Below, in pieces: positions 1-8,690 of a stretch of 64,000 bases of DNA (positions are counted from its first letter, which is position 1; the number at the start of each line of letters is the position of its first letter). Below the pieces are notes generated by a model. The model saw nothing but the letters and a program-made list of their open reading frames with translations. It had not been told where the DNA came from and ran no database searches. Position numbers and translations under genes: made by a program. The stretch is from Nitrospirota bacterium (lineage in GTDB: Bacteria > Nitrospirota > Thermodesulfovibrionia > Thermodesulfovibrionales > UBA6898), in NCBI GenBank assembly GCA_003252075.1, contig QKDO01000113.1:1-64000 (forward strand), written 5' to 3'.

Positions 1-784
1 AGAGAGGATCAAGCCCGAGAAGATCGCACGCTCCCTGCACTGCAGATCTCACGCGGATCGTTTCCTCATGCAAAATCATACAACAATCCGAGTCATTCGC
101 AAACTCTTTAAGGGTAGTTGCGACACCTCCGCGGGTGGGGTCTCTCATGACCCGGATATCTCTCGTCGCATCAAGCATAAGATCAACAAGGCTGTTCAGG
201 GGACAGACGTCGCTGAGAAGAGGGGGATCAAAGGTGATACCGCTTCTTTCTGCCATGACAGCAATGCCATGGTTGCCTATCGAGCCGCTTATGATCACCT
301 TGTCACCCGGCTTGATCCGTTTCGGAGAGAGCACGGTCTCCTCATGAACGAGGCCGACGCCAGCTGTGTTGATATAAATGCCGTCACCCTTTCCTCTTTC
401 GACGACCTTGGTATCCCCCGCAACGATTCGTACGCCAATCTGCTCGGAAACTCTCTTCATCGAAGCAAGAACCCGCTTAAGGTCTTCTAAGGGCAGCCCT
501 TCTTCGAGGATAAACCCTGCGGTCATATACAATGGTTTTGCTCCTGCCATAGCAAGGTCATTTACCGTTCCGCATATGGAGAGCAGACCGATATCGCCTC
601 CGGGGAAAAAATACGGCGAAACAACGTACGAATCCGTGGTAAGGGCAACCCTGCCGGTTGACTTCCAGGCAACAACAGCCGAGTCATGCAGAGTGCTCAA
701 ATCGAATGCGGGAACAAAAAAATCACTGATGAGCCGATGCATCAGTCGACCGCCACCACCGTGACTTAGCTGGACTCTATCCAC
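1..784 (-). CDS. hypE: HypE, carbamoyl dehydratase of [NiFe] hydrogenase maturation (3' end cut by window edge)
   Basis: HypE dehydrates the thiocarboxamide placed on its C-terminal cysteine by HypF, making the cyanide ligands of the hydrogenase iron. The frame is not in the ORF track because it runs off the left edge. Reading the minus strand from a GTG at 784 gives an N-terminus with SHGGGGRLMHRLI, then GDTKVVERGKGDG, both typical of the PurM/HypE ATP-binding fold. About 261 of the usual ~335 residues are visible, so the C-terminal cysteine cannot be checked. An AAGGA lies 7 bases before the GTG, and a TAG closes the frame shortly upstream, which supports this start. It follows hypD by about 20 bases as the last visible gene of the hyp operon. 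Confidence 0.93.
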   Translation of the reverse strand, partial: MDRVQLSHGGGGRLMHRLISDFFVPAFDLSTLHDSAVVAWKSTGRVALTTDSYVVSPYFFPGGDIGLLSICGTVNDLAMAGAKPLYMTAGFILEEGLPLEDLKRVLASMKRVSEQIGVRIVAGDTKVVERGKGDGIYINTAGVGLVHEETVLSPKRIKPGDKVIISGSIGNHGIAVMAERSGITFDPPLLSDVCPLNSLVDLMLDATRDIRVMRDPTRGGVATTLKEFANDSDCCMILHEETIRVRSAVQGACDLLGLDPL

Positions 785-805
785 AGTGCCATCCTTTAAG
801 CACTA

Positions 806-1885
806 TCAGCACGTAGGGTCCTTATGGTGAAAAAACGAATATTTATAATATGCGGCACAACTTCCTTCCGCGCTTACCATACACGCGCCTATGGGCCTGT
901 CCGGAGTGCACTCACTTCCGAAAAGCGCACAATCAGCAGGAATCTTGATCCCTTTCAGCACATCTCCGCACGAACATGCCACCGGCTCCTGACCGTCGGG
1001 GACTGTGACCGGTGCTATGTGCATAATGTCGCGATGCCGGTACTCTTCCCGCAGCCGAAGGCCGCTCGAAGGTATCATGCCGATTCCTCTCCAGTATGCG
1101 TCTTCAGGCTCAAAGAACCGATGGAGGAGCGACACGGCCTTCGGGTTGCCATCATCCTTGACAACCCTGGTGTATTCGTTTTCAACGAACGCCTTGCCTT
1201 GCACTATCTGACGTGCCAGCATCAGTATGCCGTGAAGAATATCAGCGGCATCAAACCCCGTTACTACAGCGGGCATTTTATAGTCACGAACAAGGAAATC
1301 ATAAGGCCTCAGGCCGATGATGGTCGTTACATGTCCGGGAAGAATAAAGCCGTCAATGCGGATACCAGGGTCATCGAGAAGACTTCTGAGAGCCGGAGGA
1401 ACGGTCTTGTGCACCGAATAGATAACGAAGTTGTCGACCTTTCTGGAGTCCGCCTCAGCCAGTGTACCTGCGACCAAAGGGGATGTTGTTTCAAAGCCGG
1501 CTGCAAAGAATACGATTTTTTTTCTACGATTGACTTCGGCGAGTCTCAGGGCGTCGAGGGGAGAATATACGATCCTTATATCACAGCCTTCTGCTTTAGC
1601 ATCGGACAGGGACTCCCTGTCGCCGGGAACCCTCATCATATCCCCGAATGTTGTGATGATAATATCTTTTTGTTTTGCCAGCGCTATGATAGTGTCAACA
1701 TCCCTGACTGATGTAACACAGACGGGACAGCCGGGTCCGCTCAGAAGCCTGACTTCAGGAGGAAGCAGGTCGCGAATACCGTGCTTGAATATGGCAACCG
1801 TGTGTGTTCCGCAAACCTCCATAAGCCTCAGCGGCTTTCCTGCAGAAGAAACAAGATCACGTATGGCTTTGACCATCTCGATCAT
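806..1885 (-). CDS. hypD: HypD, Fe-S scaffold for Fe(CN)2CO assembly
   Basis: HypD works with HypC as the scaffold on which the Fe(CN)2CO group of [NiFe] hydrogenase is built, in the cytoplasm. At 359 aa it has normal length. Family signatures visible are MEVCGTHT near residue 22, SGPGCPVC near residue 50, and a C-terminal cysteine-rich part with CSCGDVLKG, a CTPDRPIGACMVS stretch and a final GSCAAYY that would hold the [4Fe-4S] cluster. Its start overlaps the hypF stop by four bases (ATGA), so translation is probably coupled. hypE follows directly. The partner hypC is not here; it sits about 53 kb away at the end of the hydrogenase structural operon. Confidence 0.97.
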   Translation of the reverse strand: MIEMVKAIRDLVSSAGKPLRLMEVCGTHTVAIFKHGIRDLLPPEVRLLSGPGCPVCVTSVRDVDTIIALAKQKDIIITTFGDMMRVPGDRESLSDAKAEGCDIRIVYSPLDALRLAEVNRRKKIVFFAAGFETTSPLVAGTLAEADSRKVDNFVIYSVHKTVPPALRSLLDDPGIRIDGFILPGHVTTIIGLRPYDFLVRDYKMPAVVTGFDAADILHGILMLARQIVQGKAFVENEYTRVVKDDGNPKAVSLLHRFFEPEDAYWRGIGMIPSSGLRLREEYRHRDIMHIAPVTVPDGQEPVACSCGDVLKGIKIPADCALFGSECTPDRPIGACMVSAEGSCAAYYKYSFFHHKDPTC

Positions 1886-4236
1886 GACATTGCGCCATCC
1901 TTCATCATCTCCCGTGCAAGATATGCCTGGCCCAGTGATATGCCGGCATCGTTACAGGGAACGTGTTCATTTGTGTAGACGGAAAGATTTTCCCTAAGCA
2001 GCCTGCTCAATGCTCTTTCCGTCAGATAACGGTTCTGAAATACTCCTCCACTCAGCGCTATCACTTTGATATTATTCATTAATGCCAGTTTTAACACAAC
2101 CCTTGTAATGGCATCAACTACCGCATTATGAAACTTTGAAGCCATGATTCTTTTTCCGGTATTCCTCCGCAGGTCATCGACCAGAGCGCGTATCGTACAG
2201 AAAAAATCCACTTCAATGGTAGTGCCGAAATGCATATCCACCGGATATGCATCGTCAATATCGTCGGCTGTCAAAGATTCGAGGGCCATGGAGGCCTCTC
2301 CCTCAAATGTATTGCGGTCACCCACACCCATAATGGCCGCTGCGGCATCGAAAAGTCTCCCTGCTCCGGATGATAGCGGAGAAAAATCCCTGTTATCAGC
2401 GAGCATAATCACATCCTCTAATCTCTTTCTGCCATATTTTTCAAGTAGCCCCGTAGGGCCGATATTGCAGATGATTTCATCAGCACCATATGCATCTTTC
2501 AGGTAGCTTACCGCTGTTCTCCATGGCTCCCGTATGGCCATCTCTCCCCCCGGAAGCGGAACCTGTTTGAGATGGCCCGCGCGAATGAACCGGTGGGTAT
2601 CCGCTATAAGAAATTCTCCGCCCCAGAGTGTCCCGTCAGAGCCATATCCCGTGCCATCAAAGGCGACGCCTATAACCTTATGCTTCAATCCATGCTCTGC
2701 CATGACAGAGCCGATATGTGCGTAATGATGCTGCAGTCCGAGAGATGAAAGTCCCTTCTTCATGGCATGTTCCAGCGCCCAGGATGATGAAAGATACCGC
2801 GGATGGAGGTCGCATGCAACAAGCTCCGGTTCGGCACGATAGACGGAAGTCAGGTTCCTGAGCGTCTTTTCGAAGAACTGCATGGTCTCAAAGTTTTCCA
2901 TATCTCCGATATGTTGACTCAGAATCGCGTATCTTCCCCTCGTCAGGGCAAAGGTATTCTTGATATCAGCACCACATCCGAGAACAACCGGTCCGTCATC
3001 GGGCAGTGGAACAGGTTCGGGTGCATATCCGCGCGATCGCCGTATGAAAGAAGTTGATGCGACATGACGTTCCGAACCACTGATTAGAGGGCTCATGACG
3101 CGCAGAACAGAATCATCTACCCGCATGAAGATGTCACGATCATGAACGAGAAATGCGTCAACAATAGGGGAAAGTTTCTGAACTGCTTCCTCGTTCGTTC
3201 CAATGATCGGCTCCTCGCCTAGGTTTCCGCTCGTCATGACAAGAGCACGGTAACTCGATTCCACTGCTGACTTACCGGTACTGGCAAACAACAGATAATG
3301 GAGCGGGGTATACGGCAGCATGAAACCCAGGTAAGCATTGCCCGGCGCCACCGCATCGGGCAGCATACAGGTAGCAGCCTTTCTGAGAATTACGATCGGT
3401 CGCTGATAAGACGTTATAAGCAGCTCTTCTTCCGGGGTCACCGTGCAGCATTCCCTTATGAACGCGAAGTCCGGCGACATGATTGCAAAGGGCTTATTGC
3501 TTCTTCTCTTCCGCTGCCTGAGCAGCATGACCGCATCATGGTTCATGGCGTCGCAGGCAATATGGAAGCCTCCCAGGCCCTTGATCGCGACAATCTTCCC
3601 CTCCTGCATGAGTCCCACCGCGCGCTCAATGGCATCGGAACAGTCCACCACCTTTCCCTGAGCATTCAGCAGAGTGACCCTGGGTCCACATACCGAACAG
3701 GCGTTAGGTTGTGCATGGAACCTTCGGTTCGTTGGGTCGTGATATTCTGATGAACAGGCATCGCAGAGGGCAAAGGCCTGCATGGTAGTGTTTTTCCGGT
3801 CATACGGGACCGACTGGGTTATGGAAAACCGTGGTCCGCAGCTCGTGCAGTTGATGAACGGATAACGATATCTCCTGTCACCTTCTGCGAAGAGCTCCTG
3901 AAGACAGGCTTCACAGACCGCTATATCCGGAGAAAGGAGCGTGAAACTACCAATGTCCCTGCTCGTACGAATGAAGAAATCAGTTAAATCGCTCGGGTCG
4001 GATGGCCTGATTTCGACCCTTTCAATGCGGGAGAGCGGTGGCGCCTCCCGGCGGATACGATCGATAAAAAGGTCGAGGCCAGTTCCTTCCGCATATATGA
4101 TAACACCCTCAGACGTATTGGAAACAAATCCGCGCACACCGAGTTGCCGTGCGAGGTTATAAATGAATGGTCTGAATCCGACACCCTGAACAATTCCCTC
4201 AATGGTTATGCTTATGCATTCCGTATGCTGACCCAC
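1882..4236 (-). CDS. hypF: HypF, carbamoyltransferase of hydrogenase maturation
   Basis: HypF converts carbamoyl phosphate to carbamoyl-adenylate and transfers it to HypE. The 784-aa protein shows the full domain order: acylphosphatase-like domain (GIVQGVGFRPF, residues ~10-95), two zinc fingers of CxxC pairs (CEACLQEL/CTSCGPRF and CDACSSEY/CSVCGPRV, ~105-185), a YrdC-like domain (KGLGGFHIACDA, ~200-385) and a Kae1-like C-terminal domain (FDGTGYGSDGTLWGGEF and ALSGGVFQNRYL). The start is a GTG with no Shine-Dalgarno sequence. A TATAAT lies 8 bases before it, so an internal promoter giving a nearly leaderless transcript is possible, but no good -35 element accompanies it. It lies between smr and hypD, with a 4-base overlap to hypD. 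Confidence 0.97.
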   Translation of the reverse strand: MGQHTECISITIEGIVQGVGFRPFIYNLARQLGVRGFVSNTSEGVIIYAEGTGLDLFIDRIRREAPPLSRIERVEIRPSDPSDLTDFFIRTSRDIGSFTLLSPDIAVCEACLQELFAEGDRRYRYPFINCTSCGPRFSITQSVPYDRKNTTMQAFALCDACSSEYHDPTNRRFHAQPNACSVCGPRVTLLNAQGKVVDCSDAIERAVGLMQEGKIVAIKGLGGFHIACDAMNHDAVMLLRQRKRRSNKPFAIMSPDFAFIRECCTVTPEEELLITSYQRPIVILRKAATCMLPDAVAPGNAYLGFMLPYTPLHYLLFASTGKSAVESSYRALVMTSGNLGEEPIIGTNEEAVQKLSPIVDAFLVHDRDIFMRVDDSVLRVMSPLISGSERHVASTSFIRRSRGYAPEPVPLPDDGPVVLGCGADIKNTFALTRGRYAILSQHIGDMENFETMQFFEKTLRNLTSVYRAEPELVACDLHPRYLSSSWALEHAMKKGLSSLGLQHHYAHIGSVMAEHGLKHKVIGVAFDGTGYGSDGTLWGGEFLIADTHRFIRAGHLKQVPLPGGEMAIREPWRTAVSYLKDAYGADEIICNIGPTGLLEKYGRKRLEDVIMLADNRDFSPLSSGAGRLFDAAAAIMGVGDRNTFEGEASMALESLTADDIDDAYPVDMHFGTTIEVDFFCTIRALVDDLRRNTGKRIMASKFHNAVVDAITRVVLKLALMNNIKVIALSGGVFQNRYLTERALSRLLRENLSVYTNEHVPCNDAGISLGQAYLAREMMKDGAMS

Positions 4237-4287
4237 TATTGTATATTATACCCAATTTTCCCTCTGTGGTGCCGGGCAGTGAAACAG

Positions 4288-4959
4288 TTATGTGAGCAGC
4301 ACATAGATTGCCCCGAGTCCGCCGTCATTTCCCCGGGCGCTGGAGAACCCAATGACATGTTTCCGGTAGCAGGAGGAAAGAAATGTGACCACAGCATTCT
4401 TCAGGACAGGCCCATTCGGGGACCTGAGTCCCCTGCCATGGATGATCTTAATGCATCGATACCCGCGAAGTTTTGCCTCCGCAAGAAATGATCGCAGCGC
4501 GTTCTCTGCTTCATCGAGAACAAGGCCATGCAAATCAATGCTGTCCTGAACGGAGAACTTACCCCTATGGAGTTCTTTGATGAGTTCGCGGCTATATTTA
4601 GGATTAACCCATTCAACAAATTCCTGAGTATCCGCCAGTCTGATCGTCAGCTTCCCGCTGATAATCCCTTCAAGCTCAGCCAGTCCCTTATCTCTCAGTC
4701 GCTGGCTTTTTTGCGGGATTGATAACCGCCGTCTTCGTACGGCCATCTCCCGAAACTCGCGAATCTCACGTACTTCCTTCATAGCATCACGAAAGACGTC
4801 ATCTTCGCTCTTTCGTTGCGGCATGAGCGTTTCCGTCACGACCGATCGGGAAAGCACAACAGTGTTCTGGTAATATCTATCTAGATTTTTGAACGGCCTG
4901 TTCGCGAAGATTTCGGGAACATCCGGCATGCTCCGTCTCCCTGTCTTCCTTTTCTTCAT
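4288..4959 (-). CDS. Smr-domain protein (DNA/RNA nuclease-like)
   Basis: The C-terminal ~85 residues form a small MutS-related (Smr) domain. The SIDLHG motif is followed by the GRGLRSPNGPVLKN segment, matching the conserved DLHG and HGxG motifs of MutS2-type nicking endonucleases and the stand-alone Smr proteins. The N-terminal half is basic and low in recognisable domains. The ORF track starts at a TTG (4977), but the ATG at 4959 has a GGAG seven bases upstream and is preferred, giving 223 aa. The gene lies between hypB and hypF with about 50-base gaps. Nothing links Smr proteins to hydrogenase assembly, so its place inside the hyp operon is probably incidental. Its substrate is unknown. Confidence 0.85.
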   Translation of the reverse strand: MKKRKTGRRSMPDVPEIFANRPFKNLDRYYQNTVVLSRSVVTETLMPQRKSEDDVFRDAMKEVREIREFREMAVRRRRLSIPQKSQRLRDKGLAELEGIISGKLTIRLADTQEFVEWVNPKYSRELIKELHRGKFSVQDSIDLHGLVLDEAENALRSFLAEAKLRGYRCIKIIHGRGLRSPNGPVLKNAVVTFLSSCYRKHVIGFSSARGNDGGLGAIYVLLT

Positions 4960-5007
4960 ATGACGTCTCCGTGACAATAGCGTCTCAAGGTAATGCTCAT
5001 GAGCAGG

Positions 5008-5658
5008 CTAGCTATGCTTCGGTATGAGTTCCTTCAGCCATGCAATCCATTCGGACAGACCCTGCCCCGTCTTGCATGAGACCTCGAATATTTTAAGCTT
5101 TGGGTTGAGCAAAGATGCGTCCCTACGGATCTTTGCCAGGTCAACATCAAGATAGGGTGCAAGATCTATCTTATTGAGGATCAGTGCAGACGACTCCTGA
5201 AACATGAGAGGATATTTGAGCGGTTTGTCATGCCCTTCGGCAATACTGAGTACCATGACCTTCACGTTTTCTCCCAAATTGAACTCCGCGGGACATACAA
5301 GATTGCCCACATTTTCGATAACGAGCAGGTCGAGATCCTGCAGCGGCAGATCGCCAAGCACCTCATAGATCATATTGGCATCCAGGTGGCAGGCTCCTCC
5401 CGTGTTTATCTGGACAACAGGAGCACCGCAGCCCGCTATTCTCTCGGCATCGTCACTACCGGCTATATCACCCTCAATGACGCCGATCCTGAGTCCCGTC
5501 GCCGGGGTAAGGGTTTTTTCGAGTACGGATGTCTTACCCGCTCCTGGGCCGCTCATGAGGTTGATGACATAAAGCCCCGCATTGTCAAAAAAACGTCTGT
5601 TCTCATTCGCAATGCGCTCGTTCGCCTCAAGGATCTTCGTCACGACCTTAACCTTCAT
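5008..5658 (-). CDS. hypB: HypB, nickel-inserting GTPase
   Basis: HypB is a SIMIBI-class GTPase that acts with HypA to insert nickel into the hydrogenase large subunit. The P-loop is SGPGAGKTS (residues ~36-44). GDIAGSDDAERI is the switch region, GGACHLDANMI contains the conserved Cys-His metal site at the dimer interface, and NKIDLAPY is the guanine-specificity motif. The 216-aa protein lacks the histidine-rich nickel-storage stretch found in some HypB proteins, and it has no CxxC pair near the N-terminus. The start codon overlaps the hypA stop (ATGA), so the pair is translationally coupled. Confidence 0.96.
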   Translation of the reverse strand: MKVKVVTKILEANERIANENRRFFDNAGLYVINLMSGPGAGKTSVLEKTLTPATGLRIGVIEGDIAGSDDAERIAGCGAPVVQINTGGACHLDANMIYEVLGDLPLQDLDLLVIENVGNLVCPAEFNLGENVKVMVLSIAEGHDKPLKYPLMFQESSALILNKIDLAPYLDVDLAKIRRDASLLNPKLKIFEVSCKTGQGLSEWIAWLKELIPKHS

Positions 5659-5999
5659 GAAACCTCCATATCGATGATATCCATCTCTTTTCCCGAAACC
5701 ATCCTAAAAGAACCTCCTCCACAATGCGGGCAGAAAAGGATATAGACTTCCTGAACGATAAAATCACTCTTGCATTCATTGCACCTTCCCGATACCGGAA
5801 CTTCTTCTATATGCAAAACTGCTCCCTCAGCAATGGACTCAGCCTTAATGGCATCGAAGGCAAAAAAAAGGGCGTCAGACATAATCCCTGACGCCCTGCC
5901 GATCCGAATATTAACGGCTTCTATTCTGGTATGTCCGCTCTTAAGGCACTGTTCAGAAATGATATCGATGATATTCTGCGCAATGGATAGCTCATGCAT
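5655..5999 (-). CDS. hypA: HypA, nickel metallochaperone
   Basis: HypA binds nickel through its N-terminal His2 (MHELS) and delivers it with HypB. The MHE start and a zinc site made of two CxxC pairs (CNEC and CPHC, residues ~73 and ~93) identify the family. The length from MHELS is 114 aa, the usual size. The ORF track extends it upstream to 6122, but that extension overlaps ytxH and would bury the essential N-terminal MH, so 5999 is the correct start. It begins one base after the ytxH stop and overlaps hypB by four bases. Confidence 0.95.
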   Translation of the reverse strand: MHELSIAQNIIDIISEQCLKSGHTRIEAVNIRIGRASGIMSDALFFAFDAIKAESIAEGAVLHIEEVPVSGRCNECKSDFIVQEVYILFCPHCGGGSFRMVSGKEMDIIDMEVS

Positions 6000-6000
6000 C

Positions 6001-6309
6001 TTATCCCTTCGCGTACTTCTCCTTTTCTTTTTCATATGCCTCTTTGCCGGCTTCAACAGCAGATTTGATAAGGGATTTCTTCTCTTCATAATATCCTTTG
6101 CCATCGTCCATCGCGCCGGCAACCTTTTCCCTTGTTTCGTCGATATACTTGTTCGTTTTTTCTTTTACCTCATCGGCAAGATCCTTAATCTTCCGGCGGG
6201 TTTCGGCTCCGGACTGCGGAGCGAGCAGCAACGCAAGTCCTGCACCCACAACGCCTCCCAAAAGAAATGACAACAATATCGAAGCTGGTCCGTATCCTTC
6301 CTCTCTCAT
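6001..6309 (-). CDS. YtxH-domain membrane-anchored protein
   Basis: This small 102-aa protein has a glycine-rich hydrophobic segment near residues 8-31 ending in LLLAPQSGAETR, the hallmark of the YtxH/gas-vesicle-like family. A highly charged helical tail rich in Lys and Glu follows and probably forms a coiled coil. The function of the family is not established. The gene overlaps the upstream DUF948 gene by four bases, and hypA begins one base after its stop. DUF948 and YtxH proteins are often neighbours in other genomes, so the two probably work together at the membrane; transcription with hyp genes may be coincidental. Confidence 0.85.
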   Translation of the reverse strand: MREEGYGPASILLSFLLGGVVGAGLALLLAPQSGAETRRKIKDLADEVKEKTNKYIDETREKVAGAMDDGKGYYEEKKSLIKSAVEAGKEAYEKEKEKYAKG

Positions 6310-6689
6310 GATCCCTCTCCTTTTCTCATTAAATTAGCCATAAAATACGACAGGGCTGTCCCTATCCCGGCCTTTAAACTCTTTGTTCTGATGGTCAGGG
6401 AAGACGTGATGACATCTACTACGGAATTTACCGCACTGATCTTCTGCCCGATGCTCTGGATAGCACCGGAGAACTGACGAACGTCTTCGGTAATGGCATT
6501 TACATTATCTGTTATGCCTTTTATACTCCTGATAGTGGCCTGAAGCTCCTCAAGGGCAGGATTCAGCTGATGTTCTGTCGTATGACGCAGTGCTGCTACC
6601 GTGCGGCGAATCTCCAATACAAGGACGACGAGCACCGTTGCCAATACGACCATGACCCCTGCCATGACTCCAAATATGATCGTATACAT
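6306..6689 (-). CDS. DUF948 family membrane protein
   Basis: From the ATG at 6689 the product is about 127 aa, with one N-terminal membrane helix (residues ~3-25). A long helical region follows, with repeated polar heptads (TVAALRHTTEHQLNPALEEL and onward) typical of DUF948/YoxC-like proteins. No enzymatic motif is visible. The ORF track starts 117 bases further upstream, but GGAGGAAGG immediately before the 6689 ATG and a TATAAT just upstream favour this start. It is the first gene of the operon running through ytxH to hypE, so its promoter probably drives the hydrogenase maturation genes. The precise role is unknown. Confidence 0.82.
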   Translation of the reverse strand: MYTIIFGVMAGVMVVLATVLVVLVLEIRRTVAALRHTTEHQLNPALEELQATIRSIKGITDNVNAITEDVRQFSGAIQSIGQKISAVNSVVDVITSSLTIRTKSLKAGIGTALSYFMANLMRKGEGS

Positions 6690-6704
6690 CCTTCCTCCAA
6701 GGAC

Positions 6705-6710
6705 ATTATA
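6705..6710 (-). promoter_or_regulatory. TATAAT -10 element ahead of the DUF948-ytxH-hyp operon
   Basis: A perfect TATAAT on the minus strand lies 15 bases before the DUF948 start codon, with GGAGGAAGG in the very short leader. No convincing -35 hexamer is present at 16-18 bases. The region is only about 100 bases and also serves ribD on the other strand. Confidence 0.45.
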
Positions 6711-6791
6711 GCACAGCTCCCAACGAAGAACACCCAATCTTTTTACGGGATGTATGTCCCCATAAATGGCTTTGTGGTATTCTTTATGATA

Positions 6792-7868
6792 ATGCATGAT
6801 GTGCACTACATGAAACGTGCCCTCTCACTAGCACGGAGAGCCGAGGGCATGACAAGCCCGAATCCTATGGTTGGAGCAGTCCTTGTCAAGAAGGGCAGGG
6901 TCATCTCTGAGGGTTATCATAAAAAAGCAGGTACCCCGCATGCAGAGGTGATCGCTATCGATGCGGCAGGCAACCAGGCAACTGGCTCAACCCTCTACGT
7001 GACTCTTGAGCCTTGCTGTCATAAGGATAAACGCACACCCCCCTGCACAGAAAAGATTATCGCTTCGGGGATCAAAAAAGTGATTATTGCGATGAAGGAT
7101 CCCAACCCAAAGGTTTCAGGGAGCGGCATACGGGAACTTGAAAAAGCTGGCATCGGGGTGGCTTGTGGGGTGCTCGAGGAGCAGGCGCGTACCTTGAACG
7201 AGGTTTATATAAAGCATATCACTACGGGAATGCCGTTCGTCGTCCTCAAGATTGCCATGACCCTTGATGGAAAAATTGCAACACCCCTTGGTGAATCCAA
7301 GTGGATCACCGGTGAACCTGCCCGCAGGGAGGTGCACCGTCTTCGCGGCAAGGTCGATGCAGTCCTGAGCGGTATCGGGACCGTCAAGGCAGACAACCCT
7401 CAACTGACCTGTAGAACAGGCAAAAGAAAAGACCCTGTGCGGGTCATCATAGACCCTGATTTTGAAATTTCACCCCAGGCACAGGTGCTGTCATGCCCGC
7501 CTCAGACTATACTCGTTACCAGAACAGTGTCTTCGTTACGAAAGAAGGAGGGATTGACAGAGAAAGGAGTTCTTTTCATTGAGCACGAACTGGACCGTAT
7601 CGACCTCAACAGACTAATGGAACGATTATGCGAAATGGGAATTACGTCCGTACTCATTGAAGGCGGTTCATCGCTGAATTCATCCTGCCTGGAGGCAGGC
7701 ATTGTCGACAAGGTGATATTTTATATCGCCCCGATGATCATCGGAGGAAAAGATTCTTTTCCTGCAGTGGGGGGTAGGATCTTCAGAGAGATCAACGAAG
7801 CATTCCGGTTAACGCGGTCTGTAGTTCGCCGCATTGGGGTTGATATTGTGGTTGAAGGATATCTTTGA
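6792..7868 (+). CDS. ribD: RibD, bifunctional riboflavin deaminase/reductase
   Basis: RibD catalyses the deamination and the side-chain reduction steps of riboflavin synthesis. The N-terminal cytidine-deaminase-like domain has the zinc motif HAEV (residue ~50) and EPCCHKDKRTPPC. The C-terminal reductase domain (~150-358) contains the substrate- and NADPH-binding segments, including KWITGEPARREVHRLR and LIEGGSSLNSS. The listed ORF begins at 6570, but homology begins at MHDVHYMKRAL, giving 358 aa from the ATG at 6792. No Shine-Dalgarno sequence precedes it. No other riboflavin gene is adjacent, and the ~100-base leader is too short and unstructured for an FMN riboswitch. Confidence 0.93.
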   Translation: MHDVHYMKRALSLARRAEGMTSPNPMVGAVLVKKGRVISEGYHKKAGTPHAEVIAIDAAGNQATGSTLYVTLEPCCHKDKRTPPCTEKIIASGIKKVIIAMKDPNPKVSGSGIRELEKAGIGVACGVLEEQARTLNEVYIKHITTGMPFVVLKIAMTLDGKIATPLGESKWITGEPARREVHRLRGKVDAVLSGIGTVKADNPQLTCRTGKRKDPVRVIIDPDFEISPQAQVLSCPPQTILVTRTVSSLRKKEGLTEKGVLFIEHELDRIDLNRLMERLCEMGITSVLIEGGSSLNSSCLEAGIVDKVIFYIAPMIIGGKDSFPAVGGRIFREINEAFRLTRSVVRRIGVDIVVEGYL

Positions 7869-7905
7869 CGATTCTTCACGTAATCTTTATCTACTGCAAA
7901 AGAAA

Positions 7906-7935
7906 TTTCCAACTTCGATGTTATTCTGATACAAT
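7906..7935 (+). promoter_or_regulatory. Promoter for the TPR gene, apparently giving a leaderless mRNA
   Basis: TTTCCA and TACAAT are separated by 18 bases, and the -10 box ends only five bases before the ATG at 7941. There is no room for a Shine-Dalgarno sequence downstream of such a start site, which implies a leaderless transcript. Confidence 0.4.
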
Positions 7936-7940
7936 GAACC

Positions 7941-8690
7941 ATGGCCGATAAGACAAAAATATCGCTTACTTCGAAGGTCTACCATGAGTTCAGCAGCAAC
8001 ATCTCCATAGACAACGTGACATATCATGTCCAGACCGAAGACATGGGTAAGAAAACCTACAAGATCATATCGAACATTTACCTGAAGGGCCAAATCGTTA
8101 AATCTAAGAAGTCCGACTATGCTCATCTGACCAAACTGAATGACTTTGACGCACGCCTGGCAGCGATGATGGAAAGACATCATAAATCAGTTATTGACTC
8201 CTTTGTCGAGGAACAGTCGAAGAAACACAGGGCAAAATCGGATTATTTCTCTGAAATCCAGCATTTACTGCGCAGGGGTAACAGTAGGCAAGCCCTCGAA
8301 ACGCTGAGAGAGGCACTTACCAAATTCCCTGCAGATCCCTTTCTCCTTTCTTATTATGGCTGTCTTCTTGCGGTCGTTGAGAATGATGTGCGTGAAGGCA
8401 TCAGAATCTGCGAAGAATCAATCAAATCACTTGATACCTCTATGCCGTTCGGAAGCGAGTTCTTCTACCCCGTATTCTATCTCAATCTCGGCAGGACATA
8501 TCTAAAAGGAAGAAAGAAGGTAGATGCAATTAAGGCATTTCAGGAAGGGCTGAGACACGACCCGGATAACAAGGACATCAAATGGGAAATGCAGAAACTT
8601 GGCGTCCGCAGGAAGCCACCGGTGCCCTTTCTCGACCGCAGCAATCCCATCAACAAATACATCGGCAAGCTGTTCAATAAGTCATCGTAA
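7941..8690 (+). CDS. TPR-containing protein of unknown function
   Basis: The 249-aa product has two parts. Residues 1-95 form an N-terminal domain with beta-rich character (FSSNISIDNVTYHVQTED) that recurs in hypothetical proteins of related bacteria. Residues ~105-230 form tetratricopeptide-like helices, with ALETLREALTKFP and a canonical YLNLGRTYLKGRKKVDAIKA repeat. TPRs bind other proteins, so an adaptor role is likely. No signal peptide or membrane segment is visible, so it should be cytoplasmic. It stands alone after ribD with its own putative promoter. Confidence 0.75.
   Translation: MADKTKISLTSKVYHEFSSNISIDNVTYHVQTEDMGKKTYKIISNIYLKGQIVKSKKSDYAHLTKLNDFDARLAAMMERHHKSVIDSFVEEQSKKHRAKSDYFSEIQHLLRRGNSRQALETLREALTKFPADPFLLSYYGCLLAVVENDVREGIRICEESIKSLDTSMPFGSEFFYPVFYLNLGRTYLKGRKKVDAIKAFQEGLRHDPDNKDIKWEMQKLGVRRKPPVPFLDRSNPINKYIGKLFNKSS

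Noticed and set aside
824-1711. 295-aa plus-strand ORF over hypD
   Set aside because: It lies entirely opposite the conserved hypD sequence and resembles no family.
6000-6122. N-terminal extension of hypA in the ORF track
   Set aside because: It overlaps ytxH and would displace the essential MHE nickel-binding N-terminus.
6690-6791. FMN riboswitch before ribD
   Set aside because: The interval is too short and lacks the FMN aptamer landmarks.
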